Shown: positions 1 through 6,507 of the stretch, piece after piece | Position numbering within the stretch: the stretch's first letter is position 1 | How the letters are laid out: each line of letters opens with the position of its first letter | DNA from: Planctomycetales bacterium | Lineage (GTDB): Bacteria; Planctomycetota; Phycisphaerae; SM23-33 | Direction: 5' to 3' | Assembly: GCA_030592655.1 (NCBI GenBank) | Contig: JAUVIQ010000164.1 | Coordinates: forward strand, 1 to 7,246 | DNA length: 7,246 nucleotides | Translations under genes and position numbers: made by a program | The notes under the pieces: model-generated | What the model was told of the DNA's origin: nothing | Databases searched by the model: none | What the model saw: the letters and a program-made list of their open reading frames with translations, nothing else

Positions 1-512
1 GCACGGTCCGCCGGTTTTTCCTCGCGCACGACGGCCAGGCGGACAGCGGTGATCTTGTCCCAGCCGGCGGGTTTGCCCCTGTGGTCTGTAAAGTGTTTGC
101 ACTGCAGCGTGAGTGTGTTCGTCCCCGGCGGGACGTACAGCCAGGTGTAGCGATACCACGCATCACCGCTTCGCAGATAGACCATCATAAACGCCCCGCG
201 CCCCTTGTCGGCGGCAACGTCCATGGCGATCCGGCGGCAGTTCGACAGGTCCCACTTGCCGCTGCGCTCCCAGATAAGTTGCCAATCCTTGTTGGCACCG
301 AAATTGCACGGCAGTTTCAGCGCAGCGTTACCGCCGATTGTCCCGATGCCGACGGGCGGACAACCCTTCTCAACGGGCTTCCAATGTGCGCGGGCGGCCT
401 CGGCTGAAGCGTACCGGCAATCATCCAGCAGGACCGTCTTATCGTCCCCCGCCGCAACACCGGCCTGTAATAAAATAACGCCCGCGAAAAACAATATGGC
501 AATTCGTTTCAT
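1..512 (-). CDS. Secreted protein of unknown function (N-terminal 170 residues, cut by window edge)
   Basis: The reverse strand is open from an ATG at 512-510 to the left edge, giving 170 codons with no stop. A GGGAGAG ribosome binding site lies just upstream of the ATG on that strand. The protein starts MKRIAILFFAGVILLQAG and continues to VAAGDD: a short basic stretch, a hydrophobic core and an AxA-like site near residue 21, which is a typical Sec signal peptide. The mature part is rich in tryptophan and tyrosine and alternates short polar and hydrophobic runs (for example RIAMDV, FMMVYLRSG, WYRYTWLYVPPG). This resembles a beta-sandwich, galactose-binding or carbohydrate-binding type domain, such as those at the front of secreted glycoside hydrolases. 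It has five cysteines (32, 51, 69, 92, 138) that could form disulfides outside the cytoplasm. I do not recognise a specific family, and the catalytic part, if any, lies outside the window. The gene is divergent from the aminotransferase. Confidence 0.8.
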   Translation of the reverse strand, partial: MKRIAILFFAGVILLQAGVAAGDDKTVLLDDCRYASAEAARAHWKPVEKGCPPVGIGTIGGNAALKLPCNFGANKDWQLIWERSGKWDLSNCRRIAMDVAADKGRGAFMMVYLRSGDAWYRYTWLYVPPGTNTLTLQCKHFTDHRGKPAGWDKITAVRLAVVREEKPADR

Positions 513-550
513 GGCAACTCTCCCGATTTGTAAATTTCCTTGTTCCCGGT

Positions 551-578
551 TTGACAAATCCGTCAGGGCGATTATCTT
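551..578 (+). promoter_or_regulatory. Sigma70-like promoter for the aminotransferase gene
   Basis: A perfect TTGACA (551-556) is followed after 16 bp by TATCTT (573-578), which matches four of six bases of TATAAT. Transcription would start near 585 and leave a leader of about 43 bases. The leader begins with a small hairpin, ATCGC-TCT-GCGAT (581-593). The ribosome binding site before the ATG at 628 is weak (GGGAAC, 615-620). The same 115-bp gap must also hold the promoter of the divergent secreted-protein gene, for which I see no convincing -35/-10 pair. Confidence 0.55.
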
Positions 579-627
579 ACATCGCTCTGCGATACGATAA
601 CCATCAACTTTTACGGGAACAATAATT

Positions 628-1800
628 ATGAAACTCTCCAGCCGAATTAAAAGTGTAAGCCCCAGCGTAACGCTTGCGGTAACCGGTAAGGCCAGGCAGA
701 TGAAGGCCGACGGTATCGACGTGGTATCCTTCGGGGCGGGCGAGCCGGACTTCCCGACGCCGTCGTTTATCTGCGCCGCTGCAAAGGCGGCACTCGACGC
801 CGGCGATACAAAGTACACTCCGAAGTGCGGAGCAGACCTCAAGGCCGCTATCGTCGAAAAACTCAAACGCGAGAACAATCTCAACCTCGCCCCGGAAAAT
901 ATCCTCGCAACCTTCGGCGGGAAACAGGCGCTGTTCAACGCATTTCAGGTCTTACTGAATCCCGGCGAAAAGGTGCTTATCCCGGCTCCCTACTGGGTCA
1001 GTTATCCCGAACAGGTCAAACTCGCCGGAGGCGAAAGCGTCTTCATCCCCACAGGACCGGAAAAAGGTTTTAAGATTACCGGCGAGGATATAATCGCACA
1101 TGCAGGCGATGCGAAAATCCTCATAATCAACAGCCCATGCAACCCGACCGGAGTAACCTATACGCCCGAAGAACTGGCAGACATCGCCAACGCGGTGCTA
1201 CAGACGGACCTGATCGTCTTTACCGACGAGATTTACGAGAAACTCATTTACGGCGACACCCGTTTCGTCAGTTTCGCTTCGCTGGACGAGCGATTGGCCG
1301 AGCGGACGTTGACGTTCAACGGCCTGGCCAAAACCTTCAGCATGACCGGATGGCGGATAGGATGGGTGGCCGGTCCCGCCGATGTCGTCAAGGCGATGGC
1401 AACGCTGGCGTCGCACCAGACCAACAGCCCGGCAGGTTTCATCCAGGCAGGAGCGTTGGCGGCCTACACAGACCCGGCCGCCGCTGAAACCGTCGAGGCA
1501 ATGCGGCAGGAGTTCGAGAAGCGAGGCCTGCATATGCACCAGCGTCTGAACGCCATCGAAGGCTTCTCCTGCGCCGAACCGACCGGAGCATTCTACTGCT
1601 TCCCAGACGTATCCGCCCGCTACGACAAAGTTGCCGGTTCGCTGGAGTTCGCCGGTCTCTGCCTGGAACAGGCCAGGGTTGCCCTGGTTCCGGGAATCGC
1701 TTTCGGCGAGGACCGCTGCGTCCGCCTCTCGTTCGCCACGAGCCTGGAGCAGATTGACAAAGGCATCGACCGTCTGGAAGAAATGCTCAAACGAGCGTAA
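628..1800 (+). CDS. aspC: Aspartate-type aminotransferase, class I, PLP-dependent
   Basis: This 390-residue protein is the usual length for the fold-type I, subgroup I-gamma aminotransferases found in Thermus and many other bacteria. They move the amino group of aspartate to 2-oxoglutarate, giving oxaloacetate and glutamate; some also use prephenate. Visible landmarks are FGAGEPDFPTP near residues 35-45, YTPKCG near 63-68, NPTG at 172-175, DEIYEKL from D200, and the PLP-binding lysine K235 in NGLAKTFSMTGWRIGW. The substrate-carboxylate arginine is probably R366 in VRLSFATS. GGKQALFN at 97-104 carries a lysine (K99) at the place where the Thermus aspartate enzyme recognises the acidic side chain, which supports aspartate over neutral amino acids. 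The ATG at 628 fits the N-termini of homologs. The gene probably stands alone, with its own promoter and a large inverted repeat after it. Exact specificity cannot be read from sequence alone. Confidence 0.93.
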   Translation: MKLSSRIKSVSPSVTLAVTGKARQMKADGIDVVSFGAGEPDFPTPSFICAAAKAALDAGDTKYTPKCGADLKAAIVEKLKRENNLNLAPENILATFGGKQALFNAFQVLLNPGEKVLIPAPYWVSYPEQVKLAGGESVFIPTGPEKGFKITGEDIIAHAGDAKILIINSPCNPTGVTYTPEELADIANAVLQTDLIVFTDEIYEKLIYGDTRFVSFASLDERLAERTLTFNGLAKTFSMTGWRIGWVAGPADVVKAMATLASHQTNSPAGFIQAGALAAYTDPAAAETVEAMRQEFEKRGLHMHQRLNAIEGFSCAEPTGAFYCFPDVSARYDKVAGSLEFAGLCLEQARVALVPGIAFGEDRCVRLSFATSLEQIDKGIDRLEEMLKRA

Positions 1801-1835
1801 TCATTGGGTGCGTCTCCAGGTTGGAGCATAGTTAC

Positions 1836-1946
1836 CACGATAAAACCATGCCTCGCTAAAGCGAGCACGCCAACGGAATTCCTCCCTAAAACGGATACAC
1901 CCAATCTGTTGGCGTGCTCGCTTTAGCGAGGCATGGTTTTATCGTG
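1836..1946. repeat. Long perfect inverted repeat (extragenic palindromic or MITE-like element)
   Basis: Bases 1836-1874 are the exact reverse complement of 1908-1946: 39 bp with no mismatch. In RNA the stem extends three more pairs inward (1875-1877 with 1905-1907, one G-U), leaving a loop of 27 bases. Each arm also contains its own small palindrome, CTCGCTAAAGCGAG (1852-1865) and CTCGCTTTAGCGAG (1917-1930), so the element can form either one long stem or two small ones. It lies between the aminotransferase stop and the acs promoter and codes for nothing I can see. A run of six T (1960-1965) is 14 bases past the stem, too far for a classical terminator. It is probably a dispersed repeat. It may also block read-through from the aminotransferase gene. 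Confidence 0.9.
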
Positions 1947-1968
1947 ATCTTAATCCCAATTTTTTCAG

Positions 1969-1997
1969 TTGACATTTCGCCTTCAAGCAAGCAGAAT
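1969..1997 (+). promoter_or_regulatory. Possible promoter for acetyl-CoA synthetase
   Basis: TTGACA (1969-1974) is followed after 17 bp by CAGAAT (1992-1997), which matches four of six bases of the -10 consensus but lacks its first T. Transcription would start near 2004 and give a leader of about 94 bases before the ATG at 2098. The signal lies just outside the inverted repeat at 1836-1946. I see no obvious activator or repressor operator. Confidence 0.4.
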
Positions 1998-2097
1998 CTT
2001 CAATTCGATGCTCTCGAAGCATTGGGGATTCAGACGAGAAACTTACAATAAACCTTCCGTAAAATTGAACTTCAAGCAGAAAGGAACAGGTAAAAAA

Positions 2098-4086
2098 ATG
2101 GCAGAGCAAGAACACAAGGCAATCGACTCGCTCATGAGCGAGAGCAGAACGTTTCCCCCGCCGGCGGAACTGTCGGCCAAGGCGCATATCAAGTCGCCTC
2201 AGCAGTACCAGGAAATGTACGACCGGTCAATCAGCGACCCCGACGGATTCTGGCTGGAACAGGCGAAACAACTCCACTGGTTCAAAGAACCGACCAAGGC
2301 GTGCGAATTCACATGGGACACCGAAGCCCGTAAAATCGAGCACACATGGTTCGCCGACGGTGAACTGAACGTATGCTACAACTGTCTCGACCGCCACCTC
2401 GGAACCCCGACCGCCGACAAGGCAGCACTCGTCTGGCAGGGCGAGCCGGAAGAAGATACCAAGACGCTGACCTACAACCAGTTGCACAAAGAGGTCTGCA
2501 AATTCGCCAATGTCTTGAAATCGTTCGGCGTCAAGAAGGGCGACCGCGTCTGCATCTACATGCCGATGATACTGGAACTTCCGATCGTCATGCTGGCTTG
2601 CGCCCGAATCGGCGCGATCCACTCAATCGTCTTCGGCGGATTCAGCGCCGACGCGCTCCGCGACCGCATCAACGACTCAGACTGCAAAATCCTCATCACC
2701 GCAAACGTCTCGCTGCGAGCCAGCAAGCATATCCACCTCAAGGATATCTCAGACAACGCGCTGAAAGACACCCCGACCATCGAAAAGGTCGTCGTCGTAA
2801 AACGAAACGAAGAACCTTGCCACATGGAAGATGGCCGCGACGTCTGGTATCACGACCTGATGGCCGACGCCTCGAACGAGTGCGAGGCCGAGCATATGGG
2901 AGCCGAGGACCCGTTGTTCATCCTCTACACCTCCGGCTCGACCGGCAAGCCCAAGGGCGTCGTTCACACACCGGCTGGATACCTGCTGCACACAATGCTC
3001 AGCCATAAGGTCATTTTCGACATTCACGAAGACGACATGTACTGGTGCACTGCCGACATCGGATGGGTTACAGGACACAGTTACATCGTCTATGGCCCGC
3101 TGGCCGGTGGCGCGACAAGCCTGATGTTCGAAGGCGTCCCGACCTATCCCGATGCAGGCCGGTTCTGGCAAATCGTCGAAAAGTACAAAGTCAGCGTTTT
3201 CTACACGGCCCCGACGGCTATCCGGGCGCTTAACCGCCATGGCGACGATTGGCCTGCGAAGTACGACCTCAGTTCGCTCCGGATTCTCGGATCGGTCGGC
3301 GAACCGATTAACCCCGAAGCCTGGATGTGGTACCACGAGCACATCGGCAAGGGCAAATGCCCGATCGTCGATACGTGGTGGCAGACCGAGACCGGCGGGA
3401 TTCTCATTACCCCGCTGCCGGGAGCGCATACGCTCAAGCCAGGCAGCGCCGGCAGGCCGTTCTTCGGCGTCGAGCCGCTGATACTCCGTGAGGACGCAAC
3501 CGAATGCGGCGTCAACGAAGGCGGAAAACTCTGCATCACGAAGCCCTGGCCCGGAATGATGCGAACAATGTGGGGCGACCACGAGCGGTTCGTCGATACC
3601 TACTGGACGATGTACAAAGACCTCTACTTCACCGGCGACGGATGCCGGATCGATCCGGACGGCGATTACTGGCTGATGGGCAGAATCGACGACGTAGTCA
3701 ACGTTTCCGGGCACCGCATTGGAACGGCAGAAGTCGAATCCGCGCTGGTCTCTCACGCCAAGGTTGCCGAAGCCGCCGTTGCCCCGATGCCGCACGAAAT
3801 CAAGGGCCAGGCGCTGTACGCATACGTAACCCTCGTCGATGGCGTCGAAGAATCCGACGAACTGAAGAAGGAACTGGTCAAGCACGTTCGCAGCGAGATC
3901 GGACCGATTGCCGCGCCGGATAAGATTCAGTTCGCCCCCGCCCTTCCGAAGACACGGTCCGGTAAGATTATGCGGCGAATCCTCCGCAAAATCGCCGAAG
4001 GCATCGCCGACAAGAGCACACTCGGCGACACATCGACACTGGCCGACCCGACCATTGTCGATTCGCTGATCGAAGGCAGACAATAA
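2098..4086 (+). CDS. acs: Acetyl-CoA synthetase (AMP-forming acetate-CoA ligase)
   Basis: The protein has 662 residues, the normal length for Acs, and belongs to the adenylate-forming (ANL) superfamily. It activates acetate with ATP to acetyl-AMP and then passes the acetyl group to CoA, in the cytoplasm. An N-terminal Acs-specific region (about 35-95) is followed by the ATP-binding loop YTSGSTGKPKG (277-287). DTWWQTETGG (425-434) contains the second tryptophan (W428) that limits the pocket to acetate. TGDG is at 512-515 and the hinge GRIDDV at 528-533. The C-terminal LPKTRSGKIMRR (616-627) contains K623, the catalytic lysine that is switched off by reversible acetylation in well-studied Acs enzymes. 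The frame is open upstream to 1969, but I chose the ATG at 2098 because MAEQEHK gives the usual Acs N-terminus and AAGGAACAGG lies just before it. An OFA transporter follows 76 bases downstream, so acid uptake and activation are probably linked. Confidence 0.96.
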   Translation: MAEQEHKAIDSLMSESRTFPPPAELSAKAHIKSPQQYQEMYDRSISDPDGFWLEQAKQLHWFKEPTKACEFTWDTEARKIEHTWFADGELNVCYNCLDRHLGTPTADKAALVWQGEPEEDTKTLTYNQLHKEVCKFANVLKSFGVKKGDRVCIYMPMILELPIVMLACARIGAIHSIVFGGFSADALRDRINDSDCKILITANVSLRASKHIHLKDISDNALKDTPTIEKVVVVKRNEEPCHMEDGRDVWYHDLMADASNECEAEHMGAEDPLFILYTSGSTGKPKGVVHTPAGYLLHTMLSHKVIFDIHEDDMYWCTADIGWVTGHSYIVYGPLAGGATSLMFEGVPTYPDAGRFWQIVEKYKVSVFYTAPTAIRALNRHGDDWPAKYDLSSLRILGSVGEPINPEAWMWYHEHIGKGKCPIVDTWWQTETGGILITPLPGAHTLKPGSAGRPFFGVEPLILREDATECGVNEGGKLCITKPWPGMMRTMWGDHERFVDTYWTMYKDLYFTGDGCRIDPDGDYWLMGRIDDVVNVSGHRIGTAEVESALVSHAKVAEAAVAPMPHEIKGQALYAYVTLVDGVEESDELKKELVKHVRSEIGPIAAPDKIQFAPALPKTRSGKIMRRILRKIAEGIADKSTLGDTSTLADPTIVDSLIEGRQ

Positions 4087-4106
4087 GAGAACCTTTTAGA
4101 CACATT

Positions 4107-4141
4107 GCCACCCCCGTGCCGGAAAAAGGTGCGGGGGTGGC
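4107..4141 (+). terminator. GC-rich hairpin between acs and the transporter gene (weak terminator or mRNA processing site)
   Basis: Bases 4107-4120 pair with 4128-4141, starting with GCCACCCCCG against CGGGGGTGGC, and leave a seven-base loop, GGAAAAA. The stem has about 14 pairs, two of them G-U. Only four T residues follow, and not immediately (4146-4149), so termination may be partial. The transporter's own ribosome binding site (GGAG, 4151-4154) follows directly and I see no promoter in between. This suggests partial read-through from acs, or a stem that protects the acs message. Confidence 0.6.
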
Positions 4142-4162
4142 GTCATTTTCGGAGTCTGACAA

Positions 4163-5695
4163 ATGAGCGAAAACCCCAAAGTAATGAACCGTAATCTCGT
4201 CGTAGTCGGCGCGATTCTTATCCAGCTGTGCCTGGGCGCTATCTACGCATGGAGCGTTTTTACGCCGCCGTTGAAGGCAAAAGACGCAACCGCCATTGTG
4301 GGCGTGTATGCTCCACCCAAAAGGGATACTGCACCGCAACTTGGGTTGGATAAGGCAAAACTCGACGAAATGAGGGCGGACTTTAAAGCACCGATGAAGC
4401 AATTGGAGGAAGTTGTCGCCAAGATAAAGGGTTCAACCGACAAAGATAAAACCGATCTGCTCAAGGCACAGAAAACGGTAATAACCGGGACCGTCAACGG
4501 GATAATTTGCAAGCATGTTGCTCCCGAAAAGATCGATATGCTTTCCTATGGTTTCACCAACACACAGACACAGGTTATTTTCGCGGTGGGTCTGGCGGCA
4601 TTTGCGGTCGTTATGGTTATCGCCGGGCGACTGATGCCGAAGATAGGCCCGAGGAAGCTGGCTATCGCCGGCGGACTCGTGCTCGGCGCCGGGTACATCC
4701 TTGCCGGACTGTTCGGCGGAAAGAGTTATCCCACCCTGATCGCATTTATAGGTTTAATCGGCGGCGCGGGCATAGGTCTGGCGTACGTCGTACCCATTGC
4801 GGTAGGTATGAAATGGTTCCCCGACAAGAAGGGAATGATCTCCGGCTTGGCGGTGGCGGGTTTCGGGTTCGGAGCGCTGCTTTGGATCAAACTGGCCGGT
4901 AGTTGGGGCAACCTGATCGCCGACATGGGGCTTGGAACAACATTTGTTATCTACGGTATCGCCTTCTTCCTGGCGTGCTTGATTGGGTCGGTGTGGATGG
5001 TAAATCCACCGAAGGACTGGAAGCCCAAAGGCTGGAACCCGCCGCAGGCGGACCCCTCGGGCAAACATGTCGCCGGGGCAGTGGACTTCACAAGCCGCCA
5101 GATGCTCGCCAGGCCGCAGTTCTACATGATCCTGCTGTGCTTCGCTTTCGGCGCAAGTGCCGGGCTTATGAGCATTGGCCTGATGAAATTGTTTCCGATG
5201 AAAGCGATGATGTCGGGAGGAATGGGCTGGGCCAAAGCCAGCGCCGCAGCCGCTATGGCCATGGCCGTATTCTTCTCCCTGGCCAACGGTATCGGGCGAA
5301 TCGCCTGGGGAACAGTATCAGATAAACTCGGACGGAAGGCGTCGATTGTGATAATGATGGCCACCCAGGGAGCGATCGTGATCCTGTTCCAATGGATGGC
5401 CGGTACGCCTGCACTGTTGTACCTGGGCGCTGCCCTGATCGGATTCAACTTCGGCGGAAACTTTGCATTGTTCCCGAGCATCACAGCCGACACCTTTGGG
5501 ACAAAGTACGTCGGGCAGAACTACGGATGGGTGTTCCTCGCCTACGGGATCGGTGGAATTCTAGGCCCGATCATGGGCGGGCGCATGGGCGACAAGGGCA
5601 TTTTCCCGCTGGCGTTCACCATCTGCGGTGTACTTTGCATACTCGCTGCCGTTATCGCCTTGATGATTACGCACCCGAAAAAAGCGACGGCGTAA
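4163..5695 (+). CDS. MFS transporter, oxalate/formate antiporter (OFA) family, probable monocarboxylate carrier
   Basis: The 510-residue membrane protein begins with the OFA signature LCLGAIYAWSVFTPPL in the first membrane helix (about 12-37). The family pattern also appears in GRLMPKIGPRK (155-165), KWFPDKKGMISGLAVAGFGFG (about 217-237), GRIAWGTVSDKLGRK (378-392) and FGGNFALFPSITADTFGTK (430-448). Family members exchange or import oxalate, formate, pyruvate, acetate or similar acids across the cytoplasmic membrane. Between helices 1 and 2, where most relatives have only a short loop, there is a charged segment of about 90 residues (38-130), rich in lysine, aspartate and glutamate, with a likely amphipathic helix at 60-105. 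It should face the outside of the membrane. A shorter cytoplasmic linker lies at about 281-315, between the two six-helix halves. The start has a GGAG box eight bases upstream. The position after acs favours acetate or another short monocarboxylate, but the substrate is inferred. Confidence 0.88.
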   Translation: MSENPKVMNRNLVVVGAILIQLCLGAIYAWSVFTPPLKAKDATAIVGVYAPPKRDTAPQLGLDKAKLDEMRADFKAPMKQLEEVVAKIKGSTDKDKTDLLKAQKTVITGTVNGIICKHVAPEKIDMLSYGFTNTQTQVIFAVGLAAFAVVMVIAGRLMPKIGPRKLAIAGGLVLGAGYILAGLFGGKSYPTLIAFIGLIGGAGIGLAYVVPIAVGMKWFPDKKGMISGLAVAGFGFGALLWIKLAGSWGNLIADMGLGTTFVIYGIAFFLACLIGSVWMVNPPKDWKPKGWNPPQADPSGKHVAGAVDFTSRQMLARPQFYMILLCFAFGASAGLMSIGLMKLFPMKAMMSGGMGWAKASAAAAMAMAVFFSLANGIGRIAWGTVSDKLGRKASIVIMMATQGAIVILFQWMAGTPALLYLGAALIGFNFGGNFALFPSITADTFGTKYVGQNYGWVFLAYGIGGILGPIMGGRMGDKGIFPLAFTICGVLCILAAVIALMITHPKKATA

Positions 5696-5722
5696 GAATT
5701 ATCTAAAAGCGTATTTGTACTT

Positions 5723-5753
5723 GCGCGGCGGGGCTTTGTCCCGCCGCGCTTTT
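5723..5753 (+). terminator. Rho-independent terminator after the transporter gene
   Basis: A perfect 10-bp stem, GCGCGGCGGG (5723-5732) with CCCGCCGCGC (5740-5749), has a seven-base loop and is followed at once by TTTT (5750-5753). It starts 27 bases past the transporter stop. The T-run is short, but the stem is very GC-rich. It ends only seven bases before the ATG of the next gene, so it would separate the transporter message from the kinase or dampen kinase expression. Confidence 0.8.
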
Positions 5754-5760
5754 AATAGGT

Positions 5761-6429
5761 ATGAGCAAACACAACGCAATCCTGCTTATCGGTCCGACCG
5801 GTTCGGGTAAGACGCCGCTGGGCGAACTGCTCGAATCCCAAGGCCTCCGTAACCGACGATGCTTCCACTTCGACTTCGGACAAAACCTCCGACGGGTGCC
5901 ATGCCCTCACGCGAAGCGGGTGGGCATGCTTGGTCAATCCGACATGCTCACGCCCTCCGGGCAAGAACATGGCACCCGTCTTACGCCTGAAGAACTCGGA
6001 GTCGTCGCCCGCTCGCTCGAAACCGGCTCGCTGCTGGAAGATGAGCATTTCGGCATCGCACGGAAAATCCTGATGGCATTTCTGAATGAGCGGAACATCA
6101 GCAAAGATGATATTATTATCCTCAACGGCCTGCCGAGACACGCCAGCCAGGCCGAAGGTATCGATTCGATAATAAACGTCCAGTCTGTAGTGTATCTGTC
6201 GTGTTCACCGGAAGTCGTTTATAATAGAATCCACTGCAACGCCGGCGGCGACAGGACAGGACGAATTGACGACGATATCGAGTCAATCAAACGCAAACTC
6301 GATATCTTCGCCGAACGAACCGCCCCGCTGCTGCAACACTACCGTCAGCACGGAGCGAAGATAGAAACGATTGAAATCACGCCGGTAACTACGGCACAAG
6401 AGATTTTGGAGAGGCTGAATACTGTCTAA
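5761..6429 (+). CDS. Adenylate-kinase-like nucleoside monophosphate kinase carrying an in-frame palindromic insert
   Basis: This 222-residue cytoplasmic P-loop protein resembles adenylate kinase, which moves phosphate between ATP and AMP. The Walker A motif GPTGSGKT is at 11-18. NGLPRHASQAEGID (122-135) corresponds to the LDGFPRTxxQAE element of adenylate kinases. GDRTGRIDDD (163-172) followed by IKRKLDIFAERTAPLL (176-191) matches the arginine/aspartate lid edge and the C-terminal helix. The lid is very short, with no Cys4 zinc site. Residues 45-73 come from a 90-bp palindromic element and fall inside the NMP-binding segment. Without them the protein would be 192 residues and align with adenylate kinase almost without gaps (FGQNLRR then LTPEELG). 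The true substrate may differ from AMP. The ATG at 5761 is the only usual start after the in-frame stop at 5704 that keeps the P-loop. It has almost no ribosome binding site and abuts a terminator hairpin. Confidence 0.82.
   Translation: MSKHNAILLIGPTGSGKTPLGELLESQGLRNRRCFHFDFGQNLRRVPCPHAKRVGMLGQSDMLTPSGQEHGTRLTPEELGVVARSLETGSLLEDEHFGIARKILMAFLNERNISKDDIIILNGLPRHASQAEGIDSIINVQSVVYLSCSPEVVYNRIHCNAGGDRTGRIDDDIESIKRKLDIFAERTAPLLQHYRQHGAKIETIEITPVTTAQEILERLNTV
5891..5980. repeat. 90-bp palindromic repeat inserted in frame within the kinase gene
   Basis: The element starts with GACGGGTGCCATG (5891-5903) and ends with its exact reverse complement, CATGGCACCCGTC (5968-5980). Inside are a second hairpin, CATGCCC (5900-5906) with GGGCATG (5922-5928), and a third, GCCC-TCC-GGGC (5952-5962). 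Its length is exactly 30 codons and it has no stop in the gene's frame. The encoded peptide (about residues 45-73, including PCPHAKR and MLTPSGQEHGT) looks unlike the surrounding kinase sequence and sits where adenylate kinases have no counterpart. Layered palindromes of this kind are typical of dispersed repeats. I see no second copy in this window and no clear target duplication. Confidence 0.8.
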
Positions 6430-6459
6430 TCGCCGCCGTACCGGCAACGGCTAAACGGA

Positions 6460-6487
6460 TTACGAATTACCAGTTACCAATTACTAT
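6460..6487. repeat. Four degenerate 7-bp tandem repeats, consensus TTACNAN
   Basis: TTAC occurs at 6460, 6467, 6474 and 6481, exactly every seven bases (units TTACGAA, TTACCAG, TTACCAA, TTACTAT). The tract fills most of the 78-bp gap between the kinase stop and the hydrolase start and ends 20 bases before the hydrolase ATG. It resembles the short heptamer tandem repeats seen between genes in cyanobacteria and some other bacteria. The last unit runs into TACTATATT, which could also serve as an AT-rich -10 region. Confidence 0.6.
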
Positions 6488-6507
6488 ATTCCGAAAGGAT
6501 TGACTCG

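Noticed and set aside
81..600. Plus-strand frames opposite the left-edge gene
   Set aside because: The minus strand has a continuous frame with a signal peptide and a ribosome binding site. The plus-strand translations look like antisense shadows with no recognisable motifs.
1836..1965. Inverted repeat plus T-run as a simple rho-independent terminator for the aminotransferase gene
   Set aside because: The stem is far longer than a normal terminator, the loop is 27 bases, and the T-run begins 14 bases after the stem. A dispersed palindromic element is the better description, though it may still stop transcription.
1969..2097. Extension of the acs reading frame upstream by 43 codons
   Set aside because: The frame is open, but it covers the likely promoter and leader. 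The usual Acs N-terminus and a ribosome binding site fit the ATG at 2098.
2749..4083. Long open frame on the minus strand (444 codons)
   Set aside because: It lies entirely within acs, whose protein is recognisable from end to end. The frame is open because of the third-position GC bias of the real gene, and its translation shows no family motifs.
5752..6141. Minus-strand frame across the kinase start and the palindromic insert
   Set aside because: It overlaps the well-supported kinase and the terminator, and it is partly open because the insert is palindromic. No family is recognisable.
6460..6487. Promoter for the hydrolase (TTACGA with TACTAT)
   Set aside because: The -35 match is only three of six, and the apparent boxes are units of the heptamer repeat. 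The evidence is too weak to list it as a promoter.
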